NCBI GenBank assembly: GCA_017623655.1
Contig: JAGAON010000008.1
Span: 186,001-250,000 of the forward strand
Reading direction: 5' to 3'
Length of the DNA stretch: 64,000 nucleotides
DNA from: Prevotella sp.
Lineage (GTDB): Bacteria > Bacteroidota > Bacteroidia > Bacteroidales > Bacteroidaceae
The notes below the pieces were generated by a model. That model was not told the DNA's origin and did no database searches. It saw only the letters and a program-made list of their open reading frames with translations. This document shows positions 15,850 to 24,907 of this stretch, piece by piece. The translations under genes were made by a program, and so were the position numbers. Within the stretch, counting starts at the first letter, position 1; each line of letters opens with the position of its first letter.

Positions 15850-18800
15850 ATGCGAAAGAAAACAATCATAACAGGGTTGGCGGCTATTATGCTGCCGGGC
15901 ATGGCTGCGTCAGCGCAGAATTTCGTTGATCTGACATCATCACAGATGCGGATTGACACCCTATTACCCAAGATTTCGCACTTCATAGCGTTGCCAAAAG
16001 GCTATCAGGATTCATTGTATTCCGTAAAACTGCTGTACCCGGAATACACTCCTCTGACACGAAAACAACGAAGGGCTTACAGGAAAGTAACAGGAAAGAA
16101 AACGGCCCCGGCCACTCCGGAAATAAGACTGGAAACATATCAGGAACGAAAGAACGGCACACTCGGCATGGAATTTATGCCTGTCGTAACACATAATGAC
16201 CGGCTTTGTTTCATAAGTTCTTTCCTGCCGCAACTTGTTTCCGCCCCAGCAGCACCCGCATTGACACGCGCCGCAACAATGGAAAGCATGCAGGTATATG
16301 CCGACAACTCCGTATTGCACGAAGGCTCGTGGGCAAAAATACGCGTCTCCACAACCGGAATACACCGGCTTACTGCAGATGTCATACGCCAAGCCGGTTT
16401 TTCCGACCTGTCAAAAGTAAAAATCTACGGCTACGGAGGCGCCATCATTCCGGAAAAACTGACACAGGATTACTTGCGGAAACATGACGACTTGAAGGAA
16501 ATCGCCACCTGTACCGTAGGCGACTCCAAGTATTTTTATGCGCAAGGGCCGGTATCATGGGACTCAAACACTGCGACAAAGCGTAACAGGAACTTCTATT
16601 CCGACTATGGTTATTACTTCATCACCGAAGCGTCAGACACGCCGTTAGCCTGTTCTGAGGCCGATTTGTTGCAACTGGCGACAAGTTCCGCCGACGCACA
16701 TCATTATCTGTACGAGAACGATAAATACGCATGGGCGGAGACAGGACGCAATCTTTTTGACGGAACAGAAATCAGAGCGGGGCAGCCTATGACCGTGAAC
16801 GTACTCATTCCGGCAGGGAATACCACCGCAAACATACAGGTAGTGGTGTCAGCCGGCACTACAACGCCATACACCATTAACCATGGCAATGGGGCATCCG
16901 TCAACGGTACAGTGGAAGTCGGCAAAGACGAATACAACAAAGCGAACGTGAACGCAAAGTATTTCACGGCAACAGACCTCGCATCTTATCCCAAAGACGA
17001 CAACGGAGCGACCGTTTACCCTGTCACCATCAGCACAGCAAACAGTTCCGCTGTGTTGAGACTGGACTATGTGTCGGCCAATTTCGCTACACCGGCCACA
17101 CCGGCTTCATTGTCTTCCGCCGCTTATCCCGCAGCGCAATACTACTGCAACATTACCAATCAGAACCATCACGCCGACACTCCAACCGACATTGTCATAA
17201 TAATACCGACCTCACAAAAACTTAGGGAGCAGGCGGAAAGACTCGCAGAATGCCACCGTCAGCATGACGGAATGACTGCCCGTATAGTGTCGGCGGATGA
17301 ATTATACAACGAATATTCAAGTGGCACGCCGGACATGGCAGCCTACCGCCGATACCTTAAAATGTTTTATGACAAGGCAGAGAGCGAGAACGACATACCA
17401 AAGCACGTAATTCTCTTCGGCGACGCCTTGTGGGACAACCGCATAAAGACCCTCTCCCCGTCAATGTATTCACCCGATGACTATCTGCTGACATACGAAA
17501 CGGAGAACTCTTACCACACGGTCAAGAGCACAGCGGTCGATGATTACATCACAGTGCTGCAAGATAACATGACCGTACACACCGATGCCAACGAAGGCGC
17601 AAGCCGCAATTTACGGTTTGACATTGCCGTCGGACGAATACCTGTGGTGCAGAGCAGTGACGCAAAAGCGGTTGTTGACAAGATAATACACTATATGACG
17701 GCATCTCCCGCAGGCCCATGGCAAAACGAAATAATGTTCATGGGCGATGACGGGGACAATAACAGCCACATGGCCAACATCAACTCCACCGCCGATAAAA
17801 TCATAAACAGCGCCAAAGGATACAACGTCAAGAAGGTGATGCTTGATGCCTACGAGAAGAAAAGCACCGCTTCCGGCGACATTTATCCCGAAGCTACGGC
17901 TGCGGTAAAGAAGCAACAGAATGACGGAGCACTGATAATGAACTACGGCGGACATGCCTCTTGGGTGCTTTTGGCAAGCGAAAAACTGCTCGTACTGTCT
18001 GACTTTGCCAACTTCAAAGGCTCAAACTACTCGCTTTGGTTCACCGCAGGTTGCGAGACTGTGCCTTTCGACGGTACATCAAACACTCTCGGCGAAGCGG
18101 CATTACTAAATGAAGCCGGAGGCGCAATAGCGTTTATCGGCACCGCAAGAACGGTTTTTGAAAACGATAATGCGGCTATAAACGATGCCTTTATGAGCCA
18201 TATCCTTGAATATGACAAGACAACCCCCACCCCGACAGCCATCAGCATAGGCGAAGCCATGCGCCTTGCCAAAAACGATCTTGTCAAATATGAAAAGGAT
18301 CTCACAATCAACAAGCACCACTTTACCATCATAGGTGACCCCGCACTGCGTCTCGCTTTGCCAAAAGACTCTGTCGTTATAGACTACATAAACGAAACAC
18401 CCGCCAATGAGATAAGTACACTTAAAGGCAACAGCACCGTCAATGTGCGCGGACATATCGCCAGCCGCAGCGGAAACAACGACATCGTCTCCGACTTCAA
18501 CGGCACCGCAAACATTCTTGTAAGAGACAGTAAGCAGACCATGGTATGCCGTGGCAACGATAAAAAAAGCGATACCATATTCTCCTACGACGACCGACTC
18601 AGCACGCTATACAAGGGCACTTGCGACGTAAGGAACGGCCAGTTCGCCTTTACCTTCAAGGTGCCACGCGACATATACGATGACGGCGAACCGGGACTTA
18701 TCACCGTTTATGCCATGGATCCCACACGACGCACAGCGGCAAACGGCGAATGTAGCAGTTTCACTGCACAGGGTTGGGAAGACATCAACAACGACCTCGT

Positions 18801-19443
18801 GGGACCATCCATATACGCTTACCTCAACAACCCGTCCTTCTCCAACAATGATGCGGTAGGACAGACGCCGTTCTTCGTGGCAGAAATCTCCGACAAAGAC
18901 GGCATAAACACCACCAGTTCGTCCATAGGCCACAACATGGAGCTTATAATCGACAAGGAAGCCGCCATGACTTACGACCTGAACGAGAACTTCCAGTTTG
19001 ACAGCAACAGCTACACCACCGGCCAGACATACTATGTTCTGCCGCCCCTCGCCCCCGGCAGCCACAGCCTGTCATTCAGGGCATGGGACCTTCTCGGCAA
19101 TTCCAACACCGTTTCCCTTGACTTCCGTGTGGTGAAAGGTATGCAACCGGAATTGTACGACGTTTCTGTCGCCCCCAACCCGATTACCGATACCGCCACC
19201 TTCTACGTCACCCACGACAGGCAAGGCAGTGCCGCAACCATCTGCATAGACATCATCGACCCTTCCGGCAGAACCGTTGACATTCTCCAATGGGACGATG
19301 TATTCTCCGCAACCAGCCCTACCACCACCTACCGCTGGACTCCAAGCGGCATCGCACGCGGGCTTTACCTCTACCGTGTACGTGTCTCCTGCGACGGCAG
19401 CGACTTCGTGTCACAAACAAAGAAACTCATAATCGCAAAATAA
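15850..19443 (+). CDS. porU: Type IX secretion system sortase PorU
   Basis: The 1197-aa protein starts with a signal peptide (MRKKTIITGLAAIMLPGMAASA). The central C25 (gingipain-like) peptidase domain has the catalytic His702 in NYGGHAS and Cys735 in FTAGCE. The C-terminal 90 residues form a T9SS sorting-type domain with VAPNPITDTATF and a final GLYLYRVRVSCDGSDF...KKLIIAK. PorU removes the C-terminal domain of T9SS cargo at the outer membrane and attaches A-LPS. It is followed 12 bp later by porV, its outer-membrane partner, as is usual in Bacteroidales. Many proteins in this genome should therefore be T9SS cargo. The start at 15850 follows the FAH gene stop at 15832; the open frame extends upstream into that gene but is not needed. 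Confidence 0.95.
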   Translation: MRKKTIITGLAAIMLPGMAASAQNFVDLTSSQMRIDTLLPKISHFIALPKGYQDSLYSVKLLYPEYTPLTRKQRRAYRKVTGKKTAPATPEIRLETYQERKNGTLGMEFMPVVTHNDRLCFISSFLPQLVSAPAAPALTRAATMESMQVYADNSVLHEGSWAKIRVSTTGIHRLTADVIRQAGFSDLSKVKIYGYGGAIIPEKLTQDYLRKHDDLKEIATCTVGDSKYFYAQGPVSWDSNTATKRNRNFYSDYGYYFITEASDTPLACSEADLLQLATSSADAHHYLYENDKYAWAETGRNLFDGTEIRAGQPMTVNVLIPAGNTTANIQVVVSAGTTTPYTINHGNGASVNGTVEVGKDEYNKANVNAKYFTATDLASYPKDDNGATVYPVTISTANSSAVLRLDYVSANFATPATPASLSSAAYPAAQYYCNITNQNHHADTPTDIVIIIPTSQKLREQAERLAECHRQHDGMTARIVSADELYNEYSSGTPDMAAYRRYLKMFYDKAESENDIPKHVILFGDALWDNRIKTLSPSMYSPDDYLLTYETENSYHTVKSTAVDDYITVLQDNMTVHTDANEGASRNLRFDIAVGRIPVVQSSDAKAVVDKIIHYMTASPAGPWQNEIMFMGDDGDNNSHMANINSTADKIINSAKGYNVKKVMLDAYEKKSTASGDIYPEATAAVKKQQNDGALIMNYGGHASWVLLASEKLLVLSDFANFKGSNYSLWFTAGCETVPFDGTSNTLGEAALLNEAGGAIAFIGTARTVFENDNAAINDAFMSHILEYDKTTPTPTAISIGEAMRLAKNDLVKYEKDLTINKHHFTIIGDPALRLALPKDSVVIDYINETPANEISTLKGNSTVNVRGHIASRSGNNDIVSDFNGTANILVRDSKQTMVCRGNDKKSDTIFSYDDRLSTLYKGTCDVRNGQFAFTFKVPRDIYDDGEPGLITVYAMDPTRRTAANGECSSFTAQGWEDINNDLVGPSIYAYLNNPSFSNNDAVGQTPFFVAEISDKDGINTTSSSIGHNMELIIDKEAAMTYDLNENFQFDSNSYTTGQTYYVLPPLAPGSHSLSFRAWDLLGNSNTVSLDFRVVKGMQPELYDVSVAPNPITDTATFYVTHDRQGSAATICIDIIDPSGRTVDILQWDDVFSATSPTTTYRWTPSGIARGLYLYRVRVSCDGSDFVSQTKKLIIAK

Positions 19444-19455
19444 AACAATACAATA

Positions 19456-20643
19456 ATGAAAAGACTACTGACAGCAACAATGCTTCTGTGCCTCTGCATC
19501 CTGACAGCGACAGCAGACGATGACAGGTACGATGCCTTCAACCCGGTTCATACCGCAATCGTATCACAGACCATAACTCCTGACGCCCGCGCCGGAGGTA
19601 TGGGTGAAGTGGGTGCCGCAACAGACCCGGACGTAGCGTCACAGTACTGGAACCCCGCCAAATACCCATTCTGCATATCACGCGCCGGTGTCACAATGGG
19701 CTACACTCCGTGGCTGCGCCAGCTGGTAAACGACATGAACATCGCCAACCTCACAGGCTATTACCGTATCGGAGATTACAGCGCCGTATCAGCGTCACTG
19801 CATTATTTCTCCCTCGGTGAGGTCTATACCAACTTCCCCGAGGACGGAAACGTCTCCTCAACGGAATCCATGACCATCAAGCCATACGAGATGTCATTCG
19901 ACGTAGCGTACTCACTCATGCTCAGCGAGAAGTTCTCCATCGCCGCAGGCGTGCGTTTCCTGCTCTCCGATATGTCATACACAGCGACAGAAGAGACATC
20001 CGCCGCCAGTGCGTTCGCAGCCGATTTGGCCTGCTACTACCAGAACTACGTCAACATAGGTCAACGCGAATGCCAGCTCGGCCTTGGCTTCTACCTGCGC
20101 AACATCGGCTCCAAGATAACGTTCGGAGGCAGTGACCGCTCTGAATTCATACCGACCAACGCCCGCCTCGGAGCGTCACTGATGGTGCCTATCGACGATT
20201 ATAACAAGTTCACCATCGCCGCAGACGCCAACAAACTCCTCGTACCCACATACCCGAAGAAGCGTGACGACGAGACATCCGCCGACTACGACGCACGCCT
20301 TCAAAGCGACTACTACGATGTAGGCAGCATCTCCGGTATGTTCAAGAGTTTCACCGATGCGCCCAACGGTTTCAAGGAAGAGCTGGAAGAGATACAGTGG
20401 AGCGTCGGTGCGGAATACACTTACAACGACCGTTTCAGCCTGCGTGCCGGTTATCACCATGAGGCAGAGAACAAAGGTAACCGTAAATACTTCACCGTTG
20501 GCGCGGGCTTCCGCATGAGTGCGTTCTCACTCGACGCGGGATATGTCATCGCCACGGCCAAGTCCAACCCTCTTGACCAGACCCTCCGCTTCTCCCTCAA
20601 CTTCGACATTGACGGCATCAAGGACCTCTTCAACAGGAGATAA
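19456..20643 (+). CDS. porV: Type IX secretion outer-membrane protein PorV (LptO)
   Basis: The 395-aa protein has a signal peptide and a beta-barrel of the FadL/PorV type. The N-terminal VSQTITPDARAGGMGEVGAATDPDVASQYWNP is split here as two characteristic parts: the DARAGGMGE motif and the SQYWNPAKY motif. PorV shuttles cargo from the T9SS translocon to PorU. The C-terminus ends in a typical aromatic/charged strand. A strong terminator lies 55 bp downstream, so porU-porV (possibly with the FAH gene) is one unit. Confidence 0.95.
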   Translation: MKRLLTATMLLCLCILTATADDDRYDAFNPVHTAIVSQTITPDARAGGMGEVGAATDPDVASQYWNPAKYPFCISRAGVTMGYTPWLRQLVNDMNIANLTGYYRIGDYSAVSASLHYFSLGEVYTNFPEDGNVSSTESMTIKPYEMSFDVAYSLMLSEKFSIAAGVRFLLSDMSYTATEETSAASAFAADLACYYQNYVNIGQRECQLGLGFYLRNIGSKITFGGSDRSEFIPTNARLGASLMVPIDDYNKFTIAADANKLLVPTYPKKRDDETSADYDARLQSDYYDVGSISGMFKSFTDAPNGFKEELEEIQWSVGAEYTYNDRFSLRAGYHHEAENKGNRKYFTVGAGFRMSAFSLDAGYVIATAKSNPLDQTLRFSLNFDIDGIKDLFNRR

Positions 20644-20697
20644 CCCCCTGCCCCACCCTCTCCCGCACACCGTGGGACTACATAACATATTGCAGAC

Positions 20698-20750
20698 ACA
20701 AGTCCGGCGTGACAGGATTCACCTCCCGTCACGCCGGACTTGTTTTGTTA
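20698..20750 (+). terminator. Strong intrinsic terminator after porV
   Basis: A perfect 16-bp stem pairs 20698-20713 (ACAAGTCCGGCGTGAC) with 20728-20743, followed by TTTGTT. It ends the porU-porV transcript. Confidence 0.9.
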
Positions 20751-20810
20751 TGCGGCATCAAAAAAGAGCGAAAAATATATGCGAAAGTATGTAATATCAA
20801 ATAAATTATG

Positions 20811-20818
20811 TAACTTTG
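20811..20818 (+). promoter_or_regulatory. -7 element for the hip operon
   Basis: TAACTTTG lies 30 nt upstream of the hipB-like ATG. A matching TTTG is not seen at the usual distance, so activity may be weak or controlled. No clear operator palindrome was identified. Confidence 0.5.
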
Positions 20819-20848
20819 CATCCGTAAGCATATAATTCTCAAAACACT

Positions 20849-21052
20849 ATGGCATCAACACCACTCACACAAACAATAAAACGGCTGCGCAAACAGTATG
20901 GACTGACGCAGGAAGACCTCGCCATCAAGGCAGGCGTCGGGCTATGCTTCGTCCGTGAACTGGAACAAGGCAAACCAACAGTAAGGATGGACAAAGTCAA
21001 CCAAGTGCTCGACCTGTTCAACTATGAACTACAACCATCACCGAAATCATGA
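20849..21052 (+). CDS. hipB: HipB-like XRE antitoxin/repressor
   Basis: The 67-aa protein is almost entirely a helix-turn-helix: IKRLRKQYGLTQEDLAIKAG, with the recognition helix near GLCFVRELEQGKPT. HipB proteins bind the operon promoter and the HipA/HipT kinase. Its stop overlaps the next gene's start by 4 nt (ATGA), showing tight coupling. It lacks the long C-terminal tail of some HipB proteins. Confidence 0.88.
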   Translation: MASTPLTQTIKRLRKQYGLTQEDLAIKAGVGLCFVRELEQGKPTVRMDKVNQVLDLFNYELQPSPKS

Positions 21053-21381
21053 GAGAAGCATTGATTTACAGAAAAGGAATACCGGCAGGAAAACTCGTGG
21101 AAGGAGACGGAGAATACACCTTTTCCTATGACGATGCGTATATAAAAGACGTCAACGAACCCGTCAGCCTGACACTACCCGTACGCAGCCAACCATACAA
21201 AAGCCCCATCCTGTTTCCGTTTTTCGACGGTCTCATACCGGAAGGGTGGCTGTTGGACGTAGCTCTGCGCAACACAGACATCAGCATCCTCGACCGGATG
21301 TCGCTGCTGCTAATCTGTTGTCGGGACTGCATCGGCTCCATAAGTGTCATACCAATAGAAGAAGGAGGTAATCATGTGTAA
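21049..21381 (+). CDS. hipS: HipS-like protein (HipA N-subdomain 1 as a separate gene)
   Basis: The 110-aa protein corresponds to the N-terminal subdomain 1 of HipA: it opens with a strand pair (GKLVEGDGEYTFSYD), has SLTLPVRSQPYKSPILFPFFDGLIPEGWLL, and ends in CRDCIGSISVIP. This is the region that in HipA precedes the kinase, here a separate ORF. In the E. coli HipBST system the equivalent HipS protein acts as the antitoxin. It overlaps hipB by 4 nt and hipT by 8 nt, so this is a deliberate gene organisation, not a recent frameshift. Confidence 0.85.
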   Translation: MREALIYRKGIPAGKLVEGDGEYTFSYDDAYIKDVNEPVSLTLPVRSQPYKSPILFPFFDGLIPEGWLLDVALRNTDISILDRMSLLLICCRDCIGSISVIPIEEGGNHV

Positions 21382-22306
21382 ATGCCTGTTCTGCTATAAA
21401 GAACTCAACGACGGCCAAAAGGCCTATCACCCCAACTGTGCCAAAAAGTTCTTCGGCACAAAGACGCTTCCCGCCATAGAGTATGGCAGAGCGGAACTTG
21501 ACGGTCTCGCAAGTAAAATCATACAGTCACAAACAGCCTTGACAGGCGTACAACCCAAGCTGTCACTGAACCTTGTCAAGCACAGGGACAGCAGCAAGCT
21601 GACTATCGTAGGGTTATGGGGCAACTATATCTTCAAGCCACAGACAGAAGAATACCCACAATTACCCGAAACGGAAGACCTGACCATGCACCTTGCCGAC
21701 ATAGCCCACATACATACCGTGCCACACTGTCTTATACGCATGGCGGATAACAGCATCGGATATATCACCAAACGCATAGACCGCACTCCTGAAGGCAAAA
21801 AGATCGACATGGAGGATATGTGCCAGTTGACGGAACACCCCACAGAATACAAGTACCGGAGTTCATACGAGCAGGTAGCGAAAGCCATCGCTACATATTC
21901 AAGCATCCCCCGCCTTGACATGGCAAATTATATGCAACTGCTGATATTCTGTTTTCTAACCGGAAACAATGATATGCACCTCAAAAACTTCTCGCTGTAC
22001 TCTCCCATTGGAAAGCCTATCCTCACACCGGCATACGACCTGCTGAACGTCACAATAATAAACCCAAAAGACAAAGAAGAAACGGCACTTACACTGAACG
22101 GGAAGAAGTCAAGACTACGGCTTTCAGACTTCATCACAGCAGGCAGAACCATGGGAATAGCGGAGAATACCATCATGCAAACCATAGCACAGTTCCGCAA
22201 AATAATGCCAAAATGGGAAGATATGATACGCCGTTCCTTCCTTACCACGGAGCGACAAGATGCCTATATCACGCTATTACACGAGAGAATGGAAAAATTG
22301 CAATAG
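21374..22306 (+). CDS. hipT: HipT-like serine/threonine kinase toxin
   Basis: The 310-aa HipA-type kinase lacks N-subdomain 1, which is supplied by the preceding gene. It begins with a cysteine/histidine cluster CKCLFCYKELND...YHPNCAKKFF that could bind zinc. The glycine/serine loop GVQPKLSLNL, the ATP-lysine strand GNYIFKPQTEEYP, the catalytic motif FLTGNNDMHLKNFSLY and the metal-binding PAYDLLNV are all present, so the kinase looks active. By analogy with E. coli HipT, the target may be an aminoacyl-tRNA synthetase; the actual target is unknown. The gene completes a three-gene hipBST operon. Confidence 0.87.
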   Translation: MCKCLFCYKELNDGQKAYHPNCAKKFFGTKTLPAIEYGRAELDGLASKIIQSQTALTGVQPKLSLNLVKHRDSSKLTIVGLWGNYIFKPQTEEYPQLPETEDLTMHLADIAHIHTVPHCLIRMADNSIGYITKRIDRTPEGKKIDMEDMCQLTEHPTEYKYRSSYEQVAKAIATYSSIPRLDMANYMQLLIFCFLTGNNDMHLKNFSLYSPIGKPILTPAYDLLNVTIINPKDKEETALTLNGKKSRLRLSDFITAGRTMGIAENTIMQTIAQFRKIMPKWEDMIRRSFLTTERQDAYITLLHERMEKLQ

Positions 22307-22605
22307 TAAATCATATAGACAAATTATATACTATCACATATAATATCGCCTTATTTACCCATAATTATATTAGATAGCATATAGTTCTTGATTACAGTTA
22401 AGGTGAGAATAGAGACGAAAGAGATGCGGGAAGGTGCATACATTATTTTCATATAACCACGCAGCCGCGAAATGTTAAAGTTTCCTTAGCGGCATATTAC
22501 GGCCGTATTTTTACGGTAATTACAGCGTCATTATCTGACATAAAGGTGCATTTCGGAACATAGAAAGGCGTCCGTATAAATGCGGAAGCAGGCTTTTAAC
22601 AGTGT

Positions 22606-22671
22606 GAACGGCGGCAAATCGCAAAGTGAACGGGTGCAGATTACATTGTAATCTGCACCCGTTCACATAAA
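22606..22671. repeat. 22-nt-period array R2 containing a 41-nt perfect palindrome
   Basis: Units start at 22606, 22628 and 22650. The last two make a perfect palindrome: GTGAACGGGTGCAGATTACA at 22626-22645, one central T, and its exact reverse complement at 22647-22666. The core is GGTGCAGATTAC rather than GGTGCTGATTAC, with the compensating change kept in the other arm. Confidence 0.85.
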
Positions 22672-22835
22672 GACAAAATATCAGGACATTTCTTTGAAAA
22701 CGCCGTTCCGTTTTCAAGCGGTTACAGGCGATATGAGCGCGTCACGCCTTTTACGGCACATTACGTCACAGGAAGGGATTTAACACGGCAGAATGAGTTT
22801 TCCGATTTGCACGCAAACATCCGGCCGCCGGCCGT

Positions 22836-22914
22836 GTAGAGACGATGTACCACATCGTCTCAAAAAACAATTCGCATATTCCCATGCTGAGACGATGTAG
22901 TACATCGTCTCTAC
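22836..22914. repeat. REP-like palindromes, GTAGAGACGATG family (family B)
   Basis: GTAGAGACGATGTA at 22836-22849 is the reverse complement of 22901-22914. Each half also folds locally (GAGACGATGTaccACATCGTCTC and GAGACGATGTAgTACATCGTCTC). Further copies lie at 60953 and 61128. Repeats of this GTAGAGACG type are widespread in Bacteroidota and cyanobacteria. Confidence 0.85.
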
Positions 22915-23000
22915 AAACCGTGGATATAACATTTACGGAACGTAATAAGAATCCCAAGAAATGCCGGAAACACGGTACAATGCGGCCGGCTACCGCACCA

Positions 23001-24074
23001 TCATTTCCTTGTGATATGCAGGAAACGGGTGAACTTTGACAACGCCGAACGGTCCTTCCTGTCGATGTGGGCTTCAAGTATTCTTGTCGAAGCGGCTATC
23101 GGTATGATGTCATAATCCGCTATCGCGGCCGGTATAAGGCATGAGTTACCGGCCTGTATCTCCACCGTCCGCTGCACACCGGAGTAGTTACGCAGGGATA
23201 TGCGGCAGGCTCCCTTCACACATACGGATATGATGAACGAGTCATATTTGATGAGGTTGCGGTGGAAAGGCTCGTTGATGTCCATCACCCTCACGTCAAA
23301 GAACGGCGTGTCTATCACCTGCGCCGCCCTTTCCGTAGGGTCACCGTAATGCGTGCGGTAGTCTTTCTCCACACGATAGTCTATGGCGTCCGCCGCAAGG
23401 TCGGTGTGCAACTGCCGTGGCTTGCCGTCAAGTCCGGGACGGTTATAGTCGAAGATGCGGTATGTCACATCGCTTGACTGCTGTACCTCCGCCAGCATTA
23501 TGCCGCCACAGATGGCGTGTATGCGCCCGGCCGGTATGTAGAACACATCACCGGCGCGTACTTCATGGCGCGCGAGCACGTCACATATCGTTCCGTCCTC
23601 CACCCGCTTGCGGTACTCGTATGGCGTTATGCCGTCCTTAAAGCCGGCGTAAAGATACGCTCCCGGCTCCGCATCGATGATGTACCACATCTCTGTCTTG
23701 CCAAACTTGCCGTGCAGCCGTGCAGCAAGGGCATCGTCGGGGTGCACCTGTATGCTGAGGTCTGTCCTCGCGTCAATGAACTTCACAAGCAATGGCAGCT
23801 TGCCTCCATACTGTTCAAAGACCGCCTCGCCCAGCAGTTCCGCCCCGTATTCCTCCACCACACTGATGAGGTCACGGCCTTTCAGAGGACCGTTGGCGAT
23901 GACACACGGACTGGATTCCACTGCCGATACCTCCCAACTCTCGCCTATGGGCGTGTCGGCGGTAACGCCTTCAGGTAGTGTTTGTTCCGCAAGACCCTTG
24001 TAAGGTATGAGCCTGTTGCCGCCCCACACAACGGTATGGAGATTGGGTTCAAAAAGAAGAGGATATAGTTGCAT
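23001..24074 (-). CDS. manA: Type I mannose-6-phosphate isomerase
   Basis: The 357-aa zinc enzyme interconverts mannose-6-phosphate and fructose-6-phosphate. Zinc ligands are visible: Gln109 and His111 in IQVHPDD, Glu128 in KTEMWY, and His186 in PAGRIHAI. The N-terminal VWGGNRLIPYKG and the SWEVSAVESSPCV stretch match Bacteroidota class I enzymes. The length is a little shorter than the E. coli enzyme, as expected for this group. It supplies GDP-mannose or fucose pathways, or uses dietary mannose. It lies 29 bp downstream of a lipoprotein gene on the same strand. Confidence 0.94.
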   Translation of the reverse strand: MQLYPLLFEPNLHTVVWGGNRLIPYKGLAEQTLPEGVTADTPIGESWEVSAVESSPCVIANGPLKGRDLISVVEEYGAELLGEAVFEQYGGKLPLLVKFIDARTDLSIQVHPDDALAARLHGKFGKTEMWYIIDAEPGAYLYAGFKDGITPYEYRKRVEDGTICDVLARHEVRAGDVFYIPAGRIHAICGGIMLAEVQQSSDVTYRIFDYNRPGLDGKPRQLHTDLAADAIDYRVEKDYRTHYGDPTERAAQVIDTPFFDVRVMDINEPFHRNLIKYDSFIISVCVKGACRISLRNYSGVQRTVEIQAGNSCLIPAAIADYDIIPIAASTRILEAHIDRKDRSALSKFTRFLHITRK

Positions 24075-24103
24075 TGTTGGATTATGGTTTTATCGGTCAC
24101 GGT

Positions 24104-24766
24104 TTATTGGTTTTCGTCGCGCACCAAACGGAGATTATATTTCTGCTTTGCCCCTACCTTGGTGGTGTTGGAGCCTTGTTTCAGCGAAAAAGAGTATGTT
24201 CCTTCCTCGCAAAAGTAACGGTAGGCGGGGTGATTGTCCTTTATCTGCCATGCCCTAAGCCCCACCCCGCCATACGATTCTATCTCGCTGTTAAGGGATG
24301 TCAGTGCCTCGTTGAGGTTGTCTTTCGTGCCATCGTTGCTGCTGTAATACCTTGCTTTGATAGCCTTGCATTCCTCTTTCGTCGGTATGCGCCAGCCTCT
24401 AAGGCCTCCCTCACTGTACTTTTCGGCATATTCCCCGGCCGTTTCCACTTCAGAACCTAAGATGTCATGCCACTCATACAGCGAGACGTATATGGCCGGG
24501 GCTTCATCCGTTGCGTCAAGCAGCCGGACATGATTTTCACTTGGAAACAACAGTGTGCCGTCAGATTGTACTTCCAGCGTCTTTACCGCTATGCCGGAAG
24601 AGCCGCCATTGTCATTGCCGGCATCTCCACCGGACGATGTCTGGCCGTCGGATGCGGCGGTTTGTGAGCCGGAAGCGTTCAAATCGCCGTCGTCTATCTT
24701 CTCGCAGGCCGTCACGGCAAGCAGTGTTCCCAAAAGGAATGGCGCGAGGTATGTCCTTATCTGCAT
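24104..24766 (-). CDS. Lipoprotein with DUF1566/FISUMP-like domain
   Basis: The 220-aa protein has a lipobox AVTAC (Cys21), then a Ser/Gly/Asp-rich linker (about 22-60, e.g. SDGQTSSGGDAGNDNGGSSG) typical of surface-exposed lipoproteins. The globular part contains GLRGWRIPTKEECKAIK, where a RIPT motif is typical of the DUF1566 / Fibrobacter succinogenes major paralogous domain, and ends YNLRLVRDEN. The function is unknown; such domains occur in cell-surface adhesion or fimbria-like proteins. It probably shares a transcript with manA without a functional tie. The acidic +2 to +5 residues (EKIDD) after the lipid cysteine could be a surface-export signal. Confidence 0.75.
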   Translation of the reverse strand: MQIRTYLAPFLLGTLLAVTACEKIDDGDLNASGSQTAASDGQTSSGGDAGNDNGGSSGIAVKTLEVQSDGTLLFPSENHVRLLDATDEAPAIYVSLYEWHDILGSEVETAGEYAEKYSEGGLRGWRIPTKEECKAIKARYYSSNDGTKDNLNEALTSLNSEIESYGGVGLRAWQIKDNHPAYRYFCEEGTYSFSLKQGSNTTKVGAKQKYNLRLVRDENQ

Positions 24767-24824
24767 TGAAAACGTAGTGTATTTTGATCGTTATAGCGTA
24801 GGCTGCGCCTTGCTTTATTTAAGA

Positions 24825-24893
24825 TTATGGGTTGCAGATTACAGGCGAAGAGCAATAACATTGCATCCGGAACCTATAACCTGCAACCCATAA
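24825..24893. repeat. Inverted repeat with TTATGGGTTGCAG words (family E)
   Basis: The arm 24825-24845 (TTATGGGTTGCAG...) pairs with 24873-24893 over 21 positions with two mismatches. It lies between the HIT gene and the lipoprotein gene. It shares its words with the 47588-47728 repeat (TTATGGGTTG) and with 15090-15171 (CCATAAC). Confidence 0.7.
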
Positions 24894-24907
24894 CCCGTTA
24901 CCTTTAA

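Larger units (their letters stand above)
22307..23000. other. Gene-free 690-bp spacer carrying two repeat elements
   Basis: No convincing ORF lies between hipT and manA, which converge here. The left 200 bp is AT-rich and featureless. It contains the R2 array at 22606-22671 and the family B palindromes at 22836-22914. TTTTTACGGTAAT at about 22507 resembles pieces of the 22-nt arrays. No obvious intrinsic terminator was found for either gene. Confidence 0.7.

Noticed and set aside
21049..21381. Frameshifted hipA pseudogene
   Set aside because: The gene boundaries overlap with proper start and stop codons, and the kinase begins with an extra Cys/His cluster; this matches a HipBST layout rather than decay.
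23517..23978. Plus-strand frames across manA
   Set aside because: They are antisense to a well-supported mannose-6-phosphate isomerase with all zinc ligands.
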